DNA from: Marinococcus luteus
GTDB taxonomy: Bacteria; Bacillota; Bacilli; Bacillales; Marinococcaceae
Reading direction: 5' to 3'
Assembly (NCBI RefSeq): GCF_900106595.1
Contig: NZ_FNNC01000005.1
Span: 124,001 to 188,000, forward strand
Length of the DNA stretch: 64,000 bases
Each line of letters opens with the position of its first letter. Positions within the stretch are counted from its first letter, which is position 1. This document shows positions 17,374-26,263 of the stretch, piece by piece. Below the pieces are notes generated by a model, which searched no databases, was not told where the DNA came from, and was given only the letters and a program-made list of their open reading frames with translations. Position numbers and translations under genes: made by a program.

Positions 17374-17880
17374 TCACGGGCGGGCCGCAGCATATAAGCT
17401 GAAAGAACGGTTCCACCGTTTTACAGGACGCTGATAAGTCATCCCGATATTTTCCGCTACTTTAATGGAAGGCGTGTTTTCAGGATCAATGATCGATATA
17501 AGCGTTGGGATAGCGAGTGAATAAAACGCGAAATCCCTGACCACAGCAGCGGATTCGGACGCATAACCGTACCCCCAGTTCTCCGGTGTGAACAGGTATC
17601 CAAGTTCAATAGAAACGCTGCCTTCTATTTTTTCGGGCACAAGTCCGCACTGGCCGATAAAGCGTTGGGTTTGCCGGTCTTCCACCATCCACATCCCGAC
17701 CCCGTACGATAGATAGTAACTTTTATTCCAGTGGATCCACTCGTCGATTTCTTTTTCGGATTTTAACGCGGCGTAATAGCGCATGACGTCTTTATCCTGG
17801 AAAATGTTTTTCAGCAGCCTATGGTCTGTATGCTGCATAGAACGAAATGAAAGACGTTCTGTGGAGCGGGGGAGTCGCAA
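17374..17880 (-). CDS. GNAT acetyltransferase, RimJ/RimL type
   Basis: A 168-residue N-acetyltransferase. It starts with the typical RSTERLSFRSM strand, has ELGYLFTPENWGYGYASE as the acetyl-CoA-binding motif A and ends with the NTPSIKVAENIGM segment. Such proteins acetylate ribosomal proteins, amines or other small substrates; the target here is unknown. I chose the TTG at 17880 with AGAGGTG 6 bases upstream; an ATG at 17931 is in frame but has no ribosome site. Confidence 0.82.
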   Translation of the reverse strand: MRLPRSTERLSFRSMQHTDHRLLKNIFQDKDVMRYYAALKSEKEIDEWIHWNKSYYLSYGVGMWMVEDRQTQRFIGQCGLVPEKIEGSVSIELGYLFTPENWGYGYASESAAVVRDFAFYSLAIPTLISIIDPENTPSIKVAENIGMTYQRPVKRWNRSFSLYAAARP

Positions 17881-17943
17881 CGCTTTCACCTCTTTGATTA
17901 ATTGATGGCTGTCATTGTTTCCATAAAGCATTCAAACGGCCGT

Positions 17944-18993
17944 TTACAGCTGTTTAGAAAGAAGGTTCTTTTGAATTTCCTGATTTTTTTCCGCAAACCG
18001 CTCGTTGTGGGAAGAGACCATAGCCTTTGCCCCGGCACCGGGCTCAAGAAACTGCTTGACGCTGTTCGCAGCCGAAGCACCTTCCACAAACGCGCCGGCA
18101 ATCAAATGGACTTTTCCCTGGTGATTGGTGATATCACCGGCAGCAAATAAACCTTCAATATTTGTTCTCATCTGCTCGTTTACGAGGATTTTATTTTCTT
18201 CTGTCTGCAGCTGCAGGTTTTCGAGAAGCTCGAACTCCATCTGGAAACCGTGATTCACGATGACAGCATCCACTTCTTTCTCCATACTTTCGTTCGTCTC
18301 AAGGTTTGTGCAGAGCACCCTTTCGATAGCAGTGCCTTCGTCGTTGCCGTGAAGCCCCGAAAGAGCAAAAGGCGTCTGTACATTTACTTCAGATTCTTTC
18401 ATTTCCTGAACGTGCCGTTCATGACCGCCGAACTCATCGCGCCGGTGCACGACGGTGACTTCGCTTGCGATCGGGCAGAGAGCGTTAGCCCAATCGACGG
18501 CAGAGTTGCCGCCTCCGGAAATCATGACCTTCTGATCACGGAAGCGCTCAAGCTGCTGAACGGTATAGTGCAGGTTCGAGAGCTCAAATTTTTCTGCACC
18601 TTCGATGTCGAGCTTTTGGGCATGAAGAATGCCGTGGCCGACAGCGATTATAACAGCACGGGAATAATAGATGCCGCCTGTCTCTGCTTCAAGGCGAAAT
18701 AGTCCGGTTTCGTCTTTTTCCACGTGAATAATTTTTTCATTTGTAGTAATGGCTGGATGGAAGGTTTCTGCCTGTGCCACCAGCTGATCCATCAGCTGCT
18801 TCCCGGAGGAAGGAGGCAGGCCGCCGACATCCCAAACAATTTTTTCAGGGTAGGCGTGAATTTTTCCGCCCAGATCAGGCTGCGCTTCGATTATATGGGT
18901 GTCGAGCGCCCGCATCCCGCAGTAAAAAGCAGTGTATAAACCAGCAGGACCGCCGCCGATAATAGTAACATCATGTATGTGAAAGTCAGACAA
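17944..18993 (-). CDS. Ferredoxin/flavodoxin--NADP reductase, thioredoxin-reductase type (YcgT/YumC-like)
   Basis: A 349-residue flavoprotein with an FAD site (IIGGGPAGLYTAFY), an NADPH site (ISGGGNSAVDWA) and the late FAD motif GLFAAGDI. No redox-active CxxC is present between them, which separates it from thioredoxin reductase. It moves electrons between NADPH and ferredoxin or flavodoxin. The TTG start at 18993 follows AAAGGAG. The Fur box just upstream suggests induction by iron shortage, as for YcgT in B. subtilis. Confidence 0.9.
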   Translation of the reverse strand: MSDFHIHDVTIIGGGPAGLYTAFYCGMRALDTHIIEAQPDLGGKIHAYPEKIVWDVGGLPPSSGKQLMDQLVAQAETFHPAITTNEKIIHVEKDETGLFRLEAETGGIYYSRAVIIAVGHGILHAQKLDIEGAEKFELSNLHYTVQQLERFRDQKVMISGGGNSAVDWANALCPIASEVTVVHRRDEFGGHERHVQEMKESEVNVQTPFALSGLHGNDEGTAIERVLCTNLETNESMEKEVDAVIVNHGFQMEFELLENLQLQTEENKILVNEQMRTNIEGLFAAGDITNHQGKVHLIAGAFVEGASAANSVKQFLEPGAGAKAMVSSHNERFAEKNQEIQKNLLSKQL

Positions 18994-19011
18994 GGTGTCC
19001 AGCTCCTTTAG

Positions 19012-19026
19012 TGATAATCGTTATCA
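19012..19026 (-). promoter_or_regulatory. Fur box upstream of the ferredoxin-NADP reductase gene
   Basis: TGATAATCGTTATCA matches the 7-1-7 Fur consensus TGATAATNATTATCA except one base. It lies 19-33 bases before the start codon, where bound Fur would block transcription or the start of the transcript. Confidence 0.8.
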
Positions 19027-19093
19027 ATTACATTGTACGCTCTTTTTGTACAAAAGTAAAAGGAAGATGGTAAATACTTTCGCAAACAAAAAA

Positions 19094-19109
19094 TGTTCCA
19101 CGTGGAACA
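19094..19109. other. parS-like site 1
   Basis: TGTTCCACGTGGAACA is a perfect 16-base palindrome, differing from the parS consensus TGTTTCACGTGAAACA at two symmetric positions. It lies between genes, just past the stop of the small membrane gene. Confidence 0.6.
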
Positions 19110-19110
19110 T

Positions 19111-19287
19111 TTAGGACTTCGGGGGAGAGAGCTTATAATACGTGCCCGCCGCTGTACTCAATAAAACGAGTAAGAAAATTAAATAATTAAAGAATTTCCA
19201 TTCTCCGGTTCGAATTCCGGCTGCTACAAAAAGACCTGTAAGCAGTATAAATAATGCCCATAAAAAACGAAGCATATTTTTTCTCAT
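19111..19287 (-). CDS. Small two-helix membrane protein, unknown
   Basis: A 58-residue protein with two hydrophobic helices (LRFLWALFILLTGLFVAAG and FFNYLIFLLVLLSTAAGTYY). The ATG at 19287 follows AGAAGGGATG; the longer in-frame reading to 19380 has no ribosome site and an implausible N-terminus. I do not recognise a family. Confidence 0.6.
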   Translation of the reverse strand: MRKNMLRFLWALFILLTGLFVAAGIRTGEWKFFNYLIFLLVLLSTAAGTYYKLSPPKS

Positions 19288-19420
19288 CCAATCATCCCTT
19301 CTGGCAAAGCAACAGTACAGAAAAAAGAGAAATGGAAAAAGGTTCTTTAATTGATGCGTATTTTGAGAAAAGGATAACATAAAATAAGTAAGCGGTTCAT
19401 ATCAGATGTTCTTAAGTATA

Positions 19421-19457
19421 AAAAAGCCCTGCAGCAGTTGCCGCAGGGCTTTTCTTT
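19421..19457 (-). terminator. Terminator after clpE
   Basis: AAAAGCCCTGC and GCAGGGCTTTT form a strong stem, with a T run on the minus strand. Confidence 0.88.
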
Positions 19458-19465
19458 TATGAGAA

Positions 19466-21649
19466 TTATTCTTTAGCGGAGGCGGATGTTTGTGCACTGG
19501 CTACCTGGATATCATTGTCATTCACCGTGATAGTAATGCTTTGCACATCTTCTTCTTCAAGCATGAGATCAGCAATGCCGTCCTCTACTTTTTCTTCGAT
19601 TACCCGGCGAAGAGGGCGGGCACCGAACGAAGGATCGTAGCCCTGATCGGCCAGCATGCGTTTTGCATCTTCAGACACGGTAACATTCAGTCCCTGTTCA
19701 CCGGCTGCTTCTAAAATGTCTTTGAGCATGAGATCTACAATGGTGACAAGGTCTTCGCGAGCGAGTTCTTTGAAGCTTACAATGCTGTCGAAACGGTTCA
19801 GGAATTCCGGACGGAAATACTCACTGAGGGATTCCATGATTTTTGGTTCTACCTGGTCTTTGTCTCCAAAGCCTACCGTCACGCGCTTCATTTGTGAGCC
19901 GGCGTTTGAAGTCATAATGATGACTGTATCCTTAAAGCTGACCGTGCGTCCCTGGCTGTCAGTCAGGCGGCCGTCTTCCATGATCTGCAGGAACATATGC
20001 TGCACATCAGGATGCGCTTTTTCAATTTCGTCCAAAAGAATGATGCTGTAAGGCTTCCGGCGCACTTTTTCTGTCAGCTGGCCGGCTTCATCGTGTCCAA
20101 CATATCCTGGTGGTGAACCGATAAGCTTGGACACAGAATGTTTTTCCATATACTCACTCATGTCGAGGCGGATCATTGCTTCAGGATCGCCAAACATTTC
20201 AGAAGCGAGTGTTTTGGACAGCTCTGTTTTCCCGACACCGGTCGGTCCGACAAACAGGAAGGAACCAATTGGGCGACTGCCGCGGCGAAGGCCGGCACGA
20301 TTTCTGCGAATCGAGCGGGCAACTTTGCTTACCGCTTCTTCCTGTCCGATAACATTTGCATTCAGACGTTCAGGCAGGTCGCGCATTTTCTTTTGTTCAT
20401 CGCGCTGGAGGCGGCGAACCGGGATACCAGTTTTATTTTCTACAATCATCTGGATCGTCTCTACGTCAACGGTTGGCGTTTCTTTTTTTATATTGCCGTT
20501 TTGTTCGGCTTCCTTAACCTGCTCATGCAGCTTGGCCTCTTCATCACGAAGCTTAGCTGCTTGTTCATAATCCTCCTGCTGAGTAGCACGCTCTTTTTCT
20601 GCAGCAATCTGCTCGAGGCGGCTTTGCAGGGATTCGCTGTCATCATCGCTGTGAGCGAGATTTATTTTAGAGCCTGCTTCATCCATTAAATCGATTGCTT
20701 TGTCCGGCAGGAACCGGTCCTGTACATAGCGGTTGGATAGATTAACGCAGGCTTCAAGTGCTTCATCGGTAAAAGCAACGTGATGGAATTTTTCATAGTT
20801 CGCCTGCAGACCCTTTAAGATCGCTACGCTGTCTTCGAGGTTTGGTTCGTTAACCATGACCGGCTGAAAGCGGCGTTCAAGCGCTGCATCTTTTTCAATT
20901 TTGCGGTATTCCGCGAGCGTAGTCGCACCAATCAGTTGAATTTCTCCGCGGGCGAGCGCCGGTTTCATGATATTGCCGGCGTCCGAAGAACCTTCTGCCG
21001 AACCTGCGCCAACGATTTGGTGAACCTCATCAATAAAGACGATGACGTCCTGGCGCTCCTGCAGCTCTTTCAGCAGTTGTTTCATGCGTTCTTCAAATTG
21101 GCCGCGCACCCCGGTATTTGCTACGAGGGAGGTAACGTCCAACAGGTAGATGCTTTTGTTTTTCAGCTTGTTTGGCACTTCGCCTTCTGAAATACGGAGG
21201 GCGAGGCCTTCAGCAATGGCTGTCTTGCCGACACCAGCTTCACCGATAAGAACCGGATTATTTTTATTGCGGCGGTTCAATGTTTCGATGACTCGTTCAA
21301 CTTCTTTATCGCGGCCGATGACTGGGTCAATGAGTCCGGCACGTGCAACATCAGACAGGTTTTTACCTAAATCGTCAAGAAGGCCGCCGCCCTGGCCGCC
21401 GCCAGACTGAGCCTGTTCCTGTTCCTGATTGGAGCCTTGTTCTGCTCCGCTGCCCATCATGTTGTTGAAGAATTGGTCAAATGGGGACTGGGAGCCGCCG
21501 AAGCCGCCCTGGCCGGATGGCTGATTCATGTTTTGACGGATTTCTCTATAGCACCGTTCGCACAGGTGCATTTTTTGATGACTTCCATTAACATTCATGT
21601 TCAGTTCAATGCGTGCTGGACGCTGTTCGCAATGTTCACATCTCATCAT
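19466..21649 (-). CDS. clpE: ClpE, Clp protease ATPase subunit
   Basis: A 727-residue Hsp100 chaperone that unfolds proteins for ClpP. The N-terminus has the ClpE zinc finger (CEHC ... CERC), then two AAA+ domains with Walker [10 protein letters not shown] (near residue 140) and GPTGVGKTE (near 470), a UVR-like coiled linker ([14 protein letters not shown]) and the C-terminal D2 small domain ([15 protein letters not shown]). A glycine/glutamine-rich linker follows the zinc finger. Expression is probably heat- and stress-induced through CtsR, see the operator upstream. Confidence 0.97.
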   Translation of the reverse strand: MMRCEHCEQRPARIELNMNVNGSHQKMHLCERCYREIRQNMNQPSGQGGFGGSQSPFDQFFNNMMGSGAEQGSNQEQEQAQSGGGQGGGLLDDLGKNLSDVARAGLIDPVIGRDKEVERVIETLNRRNKNNPVLIGEAGVGKTAIAEGLALRISEGEVPNKLKNKSIYLLDVTSLVANTGVRGQFEERMKQLLKELQERQDVIVFIDEVHQIVGAGSAEGSSDAGNIMKPALARGEIQLIGATTLAEYRKIEKDAALERRFQPVMVNEPNLEDSVAILKGLQANYEKFHHVAFTDEALEACVNLSNRYVQDRFLPDKAIDLMDEAGSKINLAHSDDDSESLQSRLEQIAAEKERATQQEDYEQAAKLRDEEAKLHEQVKEAEQNGNIKKETPTVDVETIQMIVENKTGIPVRRLQRDEQKKMRDLPERLNANVIGQEEAVSKVARSIRRNRAGLRRGSRPIGSFLFVGPTGVGKTELSKTLASEMFGDPEAMIRLDMSEYMEKHSVSKLIGSPPGYVGHDEAGQLTEKVRRKPYSIILLDEIEKAHPDVQHMFLQIMEDGRLTDSQGRTVSFKDTVIIMTSNAGSQMKRVTVGFGDKDQVEPKIMESLSEYFRPEFLNRFDSIVSFKELAREDLVTIVDLMLKDILEAAGEQGLNVTVSEDAKRMLADQGYDPSFGARPLRRVIEEKVEDGIADLMLEEEDVQSITITVNDNDIQVASAQTSASAKE

Positions 21650-21739
21650 ACTGAACCGAACCTCCTTATTTTAAAGTAATATTATTGACGTGTGCATCGT
21701 TCATTTTCATCTTCGTAAGGTCAGAATTATTGCATTGAC

Positions 21740-21756
21740 TTTGACTATCTTTGACC
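21740..21756 (-). promoter_or_regulatory. CtsR operator of clpE
   Basis: On the minus strand GGTCAAAGATAGTCAAA fits the CtsR heptad repeat RGTCAAANANRGTCAAA exactly. It starts about 10 bases downstream of the predicted -10, covering the transcription start. Confidence 0.88.
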
Positions 21757-21766
21757 TTGTAACAGT

Positions 21767-21795
21767 ATTATATACCCGCTTCCTGTATAATGCAA
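21767..21795 (-). promoter_or_regulatory. clpE promoter
   Basis: Minus-strand -10 TATAAT at 21772-21767 and a weak -35 TTGCAT at 21795-21790, 17 bases apart. The rest of 21657-22046 shows no other recognisable element. Confidence 0.65.
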
Positions 21796-22046
21796 GAGAT
21801 AAGTTTGATTTTCTCTGACCAATTGATTTACACCTACATAGTAGGAAATGGAGAAGAGAAATTCAAGAAATATGCTCGGATAATATGTGTGAAAAACGGT
21901 AAAGAATGTATTAACATTTTTGCGAAAGTCTAAACATTTCTGACCAATAAAACATATCGAATTAGGGGAAGATAAAAGCAGTGAAAAGTTTGCAGGGAAA
22001 AAGGGAAAGGAAAAGAAACAGAGCTGTTCAGAAAGGACGGAGCCAA

Positions 22047-22313
22047 ATGAGAAACAATGAAAAGCGTTCATCCGCAAAGACGTACAGGTTATCAGAACCT
22101 CGTCATTTGTTTGGAGAAAGCCGGCCGGTGCCAAGAAGAACGTTTCCTGTCGGAAACGTGCACCCGGTGGAGGTAAAGCGAAAAATTGAAAATGGGAATC
22201 CGGTGGAAGCAGTGACCGTGGCCGGAGAGTTAAAGGTAAAACTGTTCCGGTGGACACTGCTCCGCGTGGACATCCCTTCGCTGACAGTTCATCTGCACCG
22301 GCCGAAAAAATGA
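22047..22313 (+). CDS. Hypothetical basic protein
   Basis: An open frame for 88 residues, rich in Arg and Lys, with no membrane segment or known motif. The ATG at 22047 follows GGACGGAG; a GTG at 21981 preceded by AGGGGAA would add 22 residues. The C-terminal part (VKLFRWTLLRVDIPSLTVHL) has an amphipathic pattern that suggests real coding. I do not recognise it, and it may be spurious. Confidence 0.4.
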   Translation: MRNNEKRSSAKTYRLSEPRHLFGESRPVPRRTFPVGNVHPVEVKRKIENGNPVEAVTVAGELKVKLFRWTLLRVDIPSLTVHLHRPKK

Positions 22314-22340
22314 GTGGATAATGATTCGAAGGCACGGGGA

Positions 22341-23393
22341 TCAAGAAGCATAAGCTTTCCCGCTTTTTTTAAATGGAAGGCAGAGCCGGTAGCTGATAAA
22401 GCCGACAGCGCCCAGGAGAATGAACAGTGTCGACATTCCTGCAGCAGGAATGACGGCACTTGCTGTAAGCATAAAACTGCTGAGAAGAAGAGCGGTATTA
22501 TACATCATTGACTCCATTGCCATATAAGAACCGCGGGAATCATCGTGAACGATGCCGGCGAGTATCGTCTGGCGGACAGGAATATAAATGATCTCCCCCA
22601 GGGTGAAGGCTGCAGCAGCCAGTATAAGGACTAAAAATGAAGTGCTGAACCCAAAAAAGCCGAAGGCAAGGGTGTAAATGCCGAGGCCGACAGCCAGTAC
22701 TTTTTTATAGTTCAAGGACGAAACCCGTGCGGAAACCGGCAAAGTAAAAAATACGACGCCGAGGGTATTAATAAACATAATAAGGCTGAACATTCGTACT
22801 CCTGTAAGTTCAAACCCGCCCAGCATCATATGAAATTGTTCGTCCAGACGCACGGCCACGTATTTATCCAGTTGAAATTCCAGGCTGGCAATACATACGG
22901 TCCCTATTAAAAAGAAAAGAAAGCGGCGGTCTTTCATTACGGCTGCGTACCTCTTCCATATAGTGAGCGGCACCTGGCCCTGCCGGGGGCGTTCTGCTTC
23001 AGAACTGTAGTCGATAATCATCGCTTCGGATGGCGGGTCGGCGGCGTTAAAACAAGCGTTAGCGATAAGAAAAGCTGCAAATGTAAGCCAGACAGATTCA
23101 AATACGGGAGAGCTTGCCACTGCCATTACACCGAGGCTCAATACCTGCAGCCCCTGAGCAGTAACGATAATACGCTTTCGGCCGATGACGTCCGATAAAT
23201 GTCCGGTCCATAAACCAATTCCAATGCCTGCGGCCATAGTGAATGCGAGCAAAAGGCCGGCGGTACCGGCTCCGAGGTGGCTGCTGAAATATACCGCCAT
23301 AAACGGAAGAATGGCCATCAATACAAATTCCATAGAAAAATCAGTAATAAGACGTATTTTAATGTTTTTGTGCAGTCCCTGGAATTTAGTCAA
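22341..23393 (-). CDS. MFS transporter lacking helices 5-6 (in-frame deletion)
   Basis: A 350-residue Major Facilitator protein of the multidrug type. Helices 1-4 are clear, with the loop 2-3 motif GHLSDVIGRKR, and helix 4 ends in AADPPSEAMIIDY. The next residues (SEAERPRQGQ) pass straight to the central cytosolic linker, so the usual helices 5 and 6 are absent; helices 7-12 are present. Typical relatives have about 400 residues. The frame is open throughout, but the protein may be inactive. The TTG start has only a weak ribosome site. Confidence 0.75.
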   Translation of the reverse strand: MTKFQGLHKNIKIRLITDFSMEFVLMAILPFMAVYFSSHLGAGTAGLLLAFTMAAGIGIGLWTGHLSDVIGRKRIIVTAQGLQVLSLGVMAVASSPVFESVWLTFAAFLIANACFNAADPPSEAMIIDYSSEAERPRQGQVPLTIWKRYAAVMKDRRFLFFLIGTVCIASLEFQLDKYVAVRLDEQFHMMLGGFELTGVRMFSLIMFINTLGVVFFTLPVSARVSSLNYKKVLAVGLGIYTLAFGFFGFSTSFLVLILAAAAFTLGEIIYIPVRQTILAGIVHDDSRGSYMAMESMMYNTALLLSSFMLTASAVIPAAGMSTLFILLGAVGFISYRLCLPFKKSGKAYAS

Positions 23394-23614
23394 CGCAGCT
23401 CTCTCTTTTCCAATAATAATGAAGTATAAAAATGATAATACCTAAATATGGAAATATTATCAACGTGTTTCCTGCAGCTTTTAAATCATGAATATCAAGG
23501 ACTCTGACTACAAACTCCCTTCCGCTAAGTCTTTTCTTTTGACGGCCGACGTGAGAAGATCACAATAGACAGCATTTTGTATGCGCTGACATTTTAAGGG
23601 AAAGGGTGACTGTG

Positions 23615-24970
23615 ATGACTTGGGAACCGGAAGAGATGAAGAAAAGAGATGAGGAAAGCATTTGGCATGCCATGAGACCTTACAGTCCGGGGGGAGGCAT
23701 GGTTATAGAGAAGGCGGACGGTTCGTGGGTGACAGACGTGGACGGCAAGGAGTACCTTGATGGCATGTCCGGTCTCTGGTGCGTAAATGTCGGATACGGG
23801 CGAAAAGAAATTGCCGACGCTGCCTATGAACAGATGCTGAAGCTTCCATTCTATCCTTTAACGCAGAGCCACACTCCGGCCGTGCAATTGACAGCAAAGC
23901 TTGATGAATGGCTCGGCGACGGCTATATGTACTTTTTTTCCAACAGTGGATCGGAAGCAAATGAAACTGCTTTGAAGCTGGTGCGTCAATATTTTCAACA
24001 AATTGGTGAAGCCAGCCGTTATAAAACCATTTCCCGCTACCGCACCTACCACGGGAGCACACTCGCCACAATGGCAGCAGGGGGCCAGACACAGCGGAAA
24101 TACCGGTACGAGCCGCTGCCGCCGGGGTTTGTGCATGTAACGCCGCCGGATCCGTACCGGAAGCCGGAAGGCCAGAGCGATGAGGAGTACAGCCTGGCTT
24201 GTGCAGATGAAATTGAACAGGCGATTTTATGGGAGGCGGAAGAATCTGTCGCGGCGGTTATTATGGAACCAATCATTACCGGCGGCGGGGTGCTGATTCC
24301 CGAAGCTTCCTATATGAAAAGGGTCCGGGACATCTGTGACCGCTACGGCGTTCTTTTAATCAGCGATGAAGTTATTTGTGGTTTTGGACGGACCGGGAAG
24401 CGCTTTGGATTTATGCACGCAGACGTGAAGCCGGATATTGTAACGATGGCGAAGGGAATAACGAGCGGATATATGCCTTTGTCTGTAACCGCAGTGCGAA
24501 AGGATATGTATCAGGCATTTACTGGAAGTGAAGCCTACGACCATTTCCGCCACGTGAATACTTTCGGGGGCCATCCAGCTGCCTGCGCAGCCGCTGTGAA
24601 AAACCTGGAAGTAATGGAGCGGGAAAAGCTGGTGGAACGATCGGAGAAAAAAGGCAGGGAGCTCCTGGAGGCATTAAAGGAGCTGGAAGAGCTTTCCCAC
24701 GTAGGTCAGGTACGGGGGCGCGGGCTTCTGGCCGGCATTGAATTTGTTGAAGACAAAACGACTAAAAAGGCAGCACCGGAAAAGCTCGTGAAGCAAATTC
24801 TTGCAAACTGCAAGAAAGACGGAGTCATTGTCGGCAAAACATCCGATATTGCCAAGCACCATAACAATGTTTTAACCCTTTCCCCGCCGCTGAACATCGA
24901 AGATAAAGATCTTCAGCTGCTCATTACGACCCTGAAAAAGCATGTAAAAGCTGCAGTACACCCGGCATAA
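23615..24970 (+). CDS. Class III aminotransferase (omega-amino acid:pyruvate type, YhxA-like)
   Basis: A 451-residue PLP enzyme. Visible features are the SNSGSEANETALKL phosphate-cup segment, YHGSTLATMAAGG, the Asp of LISDEVICGFGRTG that binds the pyridine nitrogen, and the Schiff-base Lys in TMAKGITSGY. The sequence fits the aspartate-aminotransferase-like group that moves an amino group from beta-alanine, taurine or similar donors to pyruvate. The ATG at 23615 follows AAAGGG by 8 bases. It stands alone between MFS and bdhA units. Confidence 0.9.
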   Translation: MTWEPEEMKKRDEESIWHAMRPYSPGGGMVIEKADGSWVTDVDGKEYLDGMSGLWCVNVGYGRKEIADAAYEQMLKLPFYPLTQSHTPAVQLTAKLDEWLGDGYMYFFSNSGSEANETALKLVRQYFQQIGEASRYKTISRYRTYHGSTLATMAAGGQTQRKYRYEPLPPGFVHVTPPDPYRKPEGQSDEEYSLACADEIEQAILWEAEESVAAVIMEPIITGGGVLIPEASYMKRVRDICDRYGVLLISDEVICGFGRTGKRFGFMHADVKPDIVTMAKGITSGYMPLSVTAVRKDMYQAFTGSEAYDHFRHVNTFGGHPAACAAAVKNLEVMEREKLVERSEKKGRELLEALKELEELSHVGQVRGRGLLAGIEFVEDKTTKKAAPEKLVKQILANCKKDGVIVGKTSDIAKHHNNVLTLSPPLNIEDKDLQLLITTLKKHVKAAVHPA

Positions 24971-24981
24971 AATAAAGACTT

Positions 24982-25003
24982 GCCCCTGCCTCGAGGCAGG
25001 GGC
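24982..25003 (+). terminator. Hairpin after the aminotransferase gene
   Basis: GCCCCTGCCTC and GAGGCAGGGGC form a perfect 11-pair stem, but only a short AATTTC follows, so termination may be weak. Confidence 0.55.
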
Positions 25004-25038
25004 AATTTCATGGAAAGATTTTCATTTTGCAGCCTAAA

Positions 25039-25052
25039 TGAAAGCGCTTTCT
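25039..25052 (+). promoter_or_regulatory. cre site in the bdhA promoter
   Basis: TGAAAGCGCTTTCT matches the CcpA cre consensus TGWAARCGYTWNCW. It lies just upstream of the -10 TATAAT at 25055-25060, so CcpA binding would block the promoter when glucose is present. Confidence 0.75.
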
Positions 25053-25082
25053 GTTATAATTAATACAGGAGGTGTATGCTCA

Positions 25083-26135
25083 ATGAAGGCAGCACGCTGG
25101 TACGGGGCACGGGACATTCGCGTCGAAAACGTGAAAGAGCCTGAAGTATTGGGAGACAAAGACGTCAAAATTAAAGTGAAATGGTGCGGGCTTTGCGGAA
25201 GCGACTTGCACGAATATTTGGATGGGCCTATTTTTATTCCCGCAGACTCTCCCCATCCTCTGAGCGGGGAAAAAGCTCCTATTGTAATGGGACATGAATT
25301 TGCCGGAGAAGTCGTGGAGACTGGAGCGGGAGTGAACCGGGTGCAGGTGGGAGACCGGGTGGCGGTGGAACCGATTCTCTCCTGCGGGACGTGTAAGGCC
25401 TGCCTGGAGAATAAATACAACCTTTGTGAAAAGCTTGGCTTTCACGGTTTGGCCGGAGGTGGTGGAGGTTTTTCCGAGTATACAGTCGTAGCTGAACATA
25501 TGGCCCACTCGATGCCTGCGGAGCTTTCCTATGAGCAGGGGGCATTTGTAGAGCCGGCTGCCGTCGCTCTGCATGCTGTACGGCAAAGCACACTGCGGGC
25601 CGGAGACAAGGCTGCTGTGTTTGGCACCGGTCCTATTGGCTTACTGGTTATTGAAGCTTTAAAGGCAGCTGGTGCCGCTGCAATTTATGCGGTGGAGGTT
25701 TCGGAAGTCCGGAAACAGAAAGCAGAAAATTTGGGGGCCGTGGTTGTCGACCCCTCTGAAGCTGACGTGGCTGAAAAACTCCGTCATTTGAGCGGTGGCG
25801 GCGTAGATGTCGCTTTTGAAGTCACCGGCGTGCCAAAAGTACTTCCTCAGGCCATAAACAGTACTTCATTTGAAGGAGAAACAGTGATCGTCAGCATTTG
25901 GGAAAATGAAGCGGCGATACAGCCGAATACGATTTTGCTGCAGGAGCGAACAGTGACTGGAATTATTGCTTACCGGCACATTTATCCTGCCGTTATGGAT
26001 TTGATGAAGCAGGGATATTTTCAGGCTGAGCAGTTTGTTACACAAAAAATACCGCTGGATAATGTAGTAACCGACGGGTTTGAAGCACTATCCAAAGAAA
26101 AAAGTCAGATTAAAATACTGGTGTCACCAGAATAA
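25083..26135 (+). CDS. bdhA: (R,R)-butanediol dehydrogenase / acetoin reductase
   Basis: A 350-residue zinc medium-chain dehydrogenase that interconverts acetoin and 2,3-butanediol with NAD(H). Catalytic zinc ligands lie in WCGLCGSDLHEY and MGHEFAGEV; structural zinc cysteines are in SCGTCKACLENKYNLC; the nucleotide fold has GTGPIGLLV. The ATG at 25083 follows AGGAGGTG, and an in-frame start at 25038 lies inside the promoter. Overflow metabolism under CcpA control is consistent with the cre site. Confidence 0.92.
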   Translation: MKAARWYGARDIRVENVKEPEVLGDKDVKIKVKWCGLCGSDLHEYLDGPIFIPADSPHPLSGEKAPIVMGHEFAGEVVETGAGVNRVQVGDRVAVEPILSCGTCKACLENKYNLCEKLGFHGLAGGGGGFSEYTVVAEHMAHSMPAELSYEQGAFVEPAAVALHAVRQSTLRAGDKAAVFGTGPIGLLVIEALKAAGAAAIYAVEVSEVRKQKAENLGAVVVDPSEADVAEKLRHLSGGGVDVAFEVTGVPKVLPQAINSTSFEGETVIVSIWENEAAIQPNTILLQERTVTGIIAYRHIYPAVMDLMKQGYFQAEQFVTQKIPLDNVVTDGFEALSKEKSQIKILVSPE

Positions 26136-26136
26136 C

Positions 26137-26187
26137 GAAAAAGAGTCCCTGCCGCCTGAGCCTATGCATGCGGCAGGGGCTTTTTCG
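26137..26187 (+). terminator. Terminator after bdhA
   Basis: GAAAAAG...CCCTGCCGC pairs with GCGGCAGGGGCTTTTTC. Confidence 0.88.
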
Positions 26188-26263
26188 TAAATAATGTAAT
26201 CTATGAAAAGCTCAACGCACACGAGTGTGTTCAGTAACAATTTTCAGGGCGGGAGGCTGGGTG

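Noticed and set aside
18714-18733. CACGTG with parS-like flanks
   Set aside because: Only about 12 of 16 bases match parS and it lies inside the coding part of the ferredoxin reductase.
21745-22344. A 199-residue open frame on the minus strand upstream of clpE
   Set aside because: It runs over the clpE promoter and CtsR box, is rich in Phe, Ser and Leu with no family pattern, and opposes a more plausible small gene.
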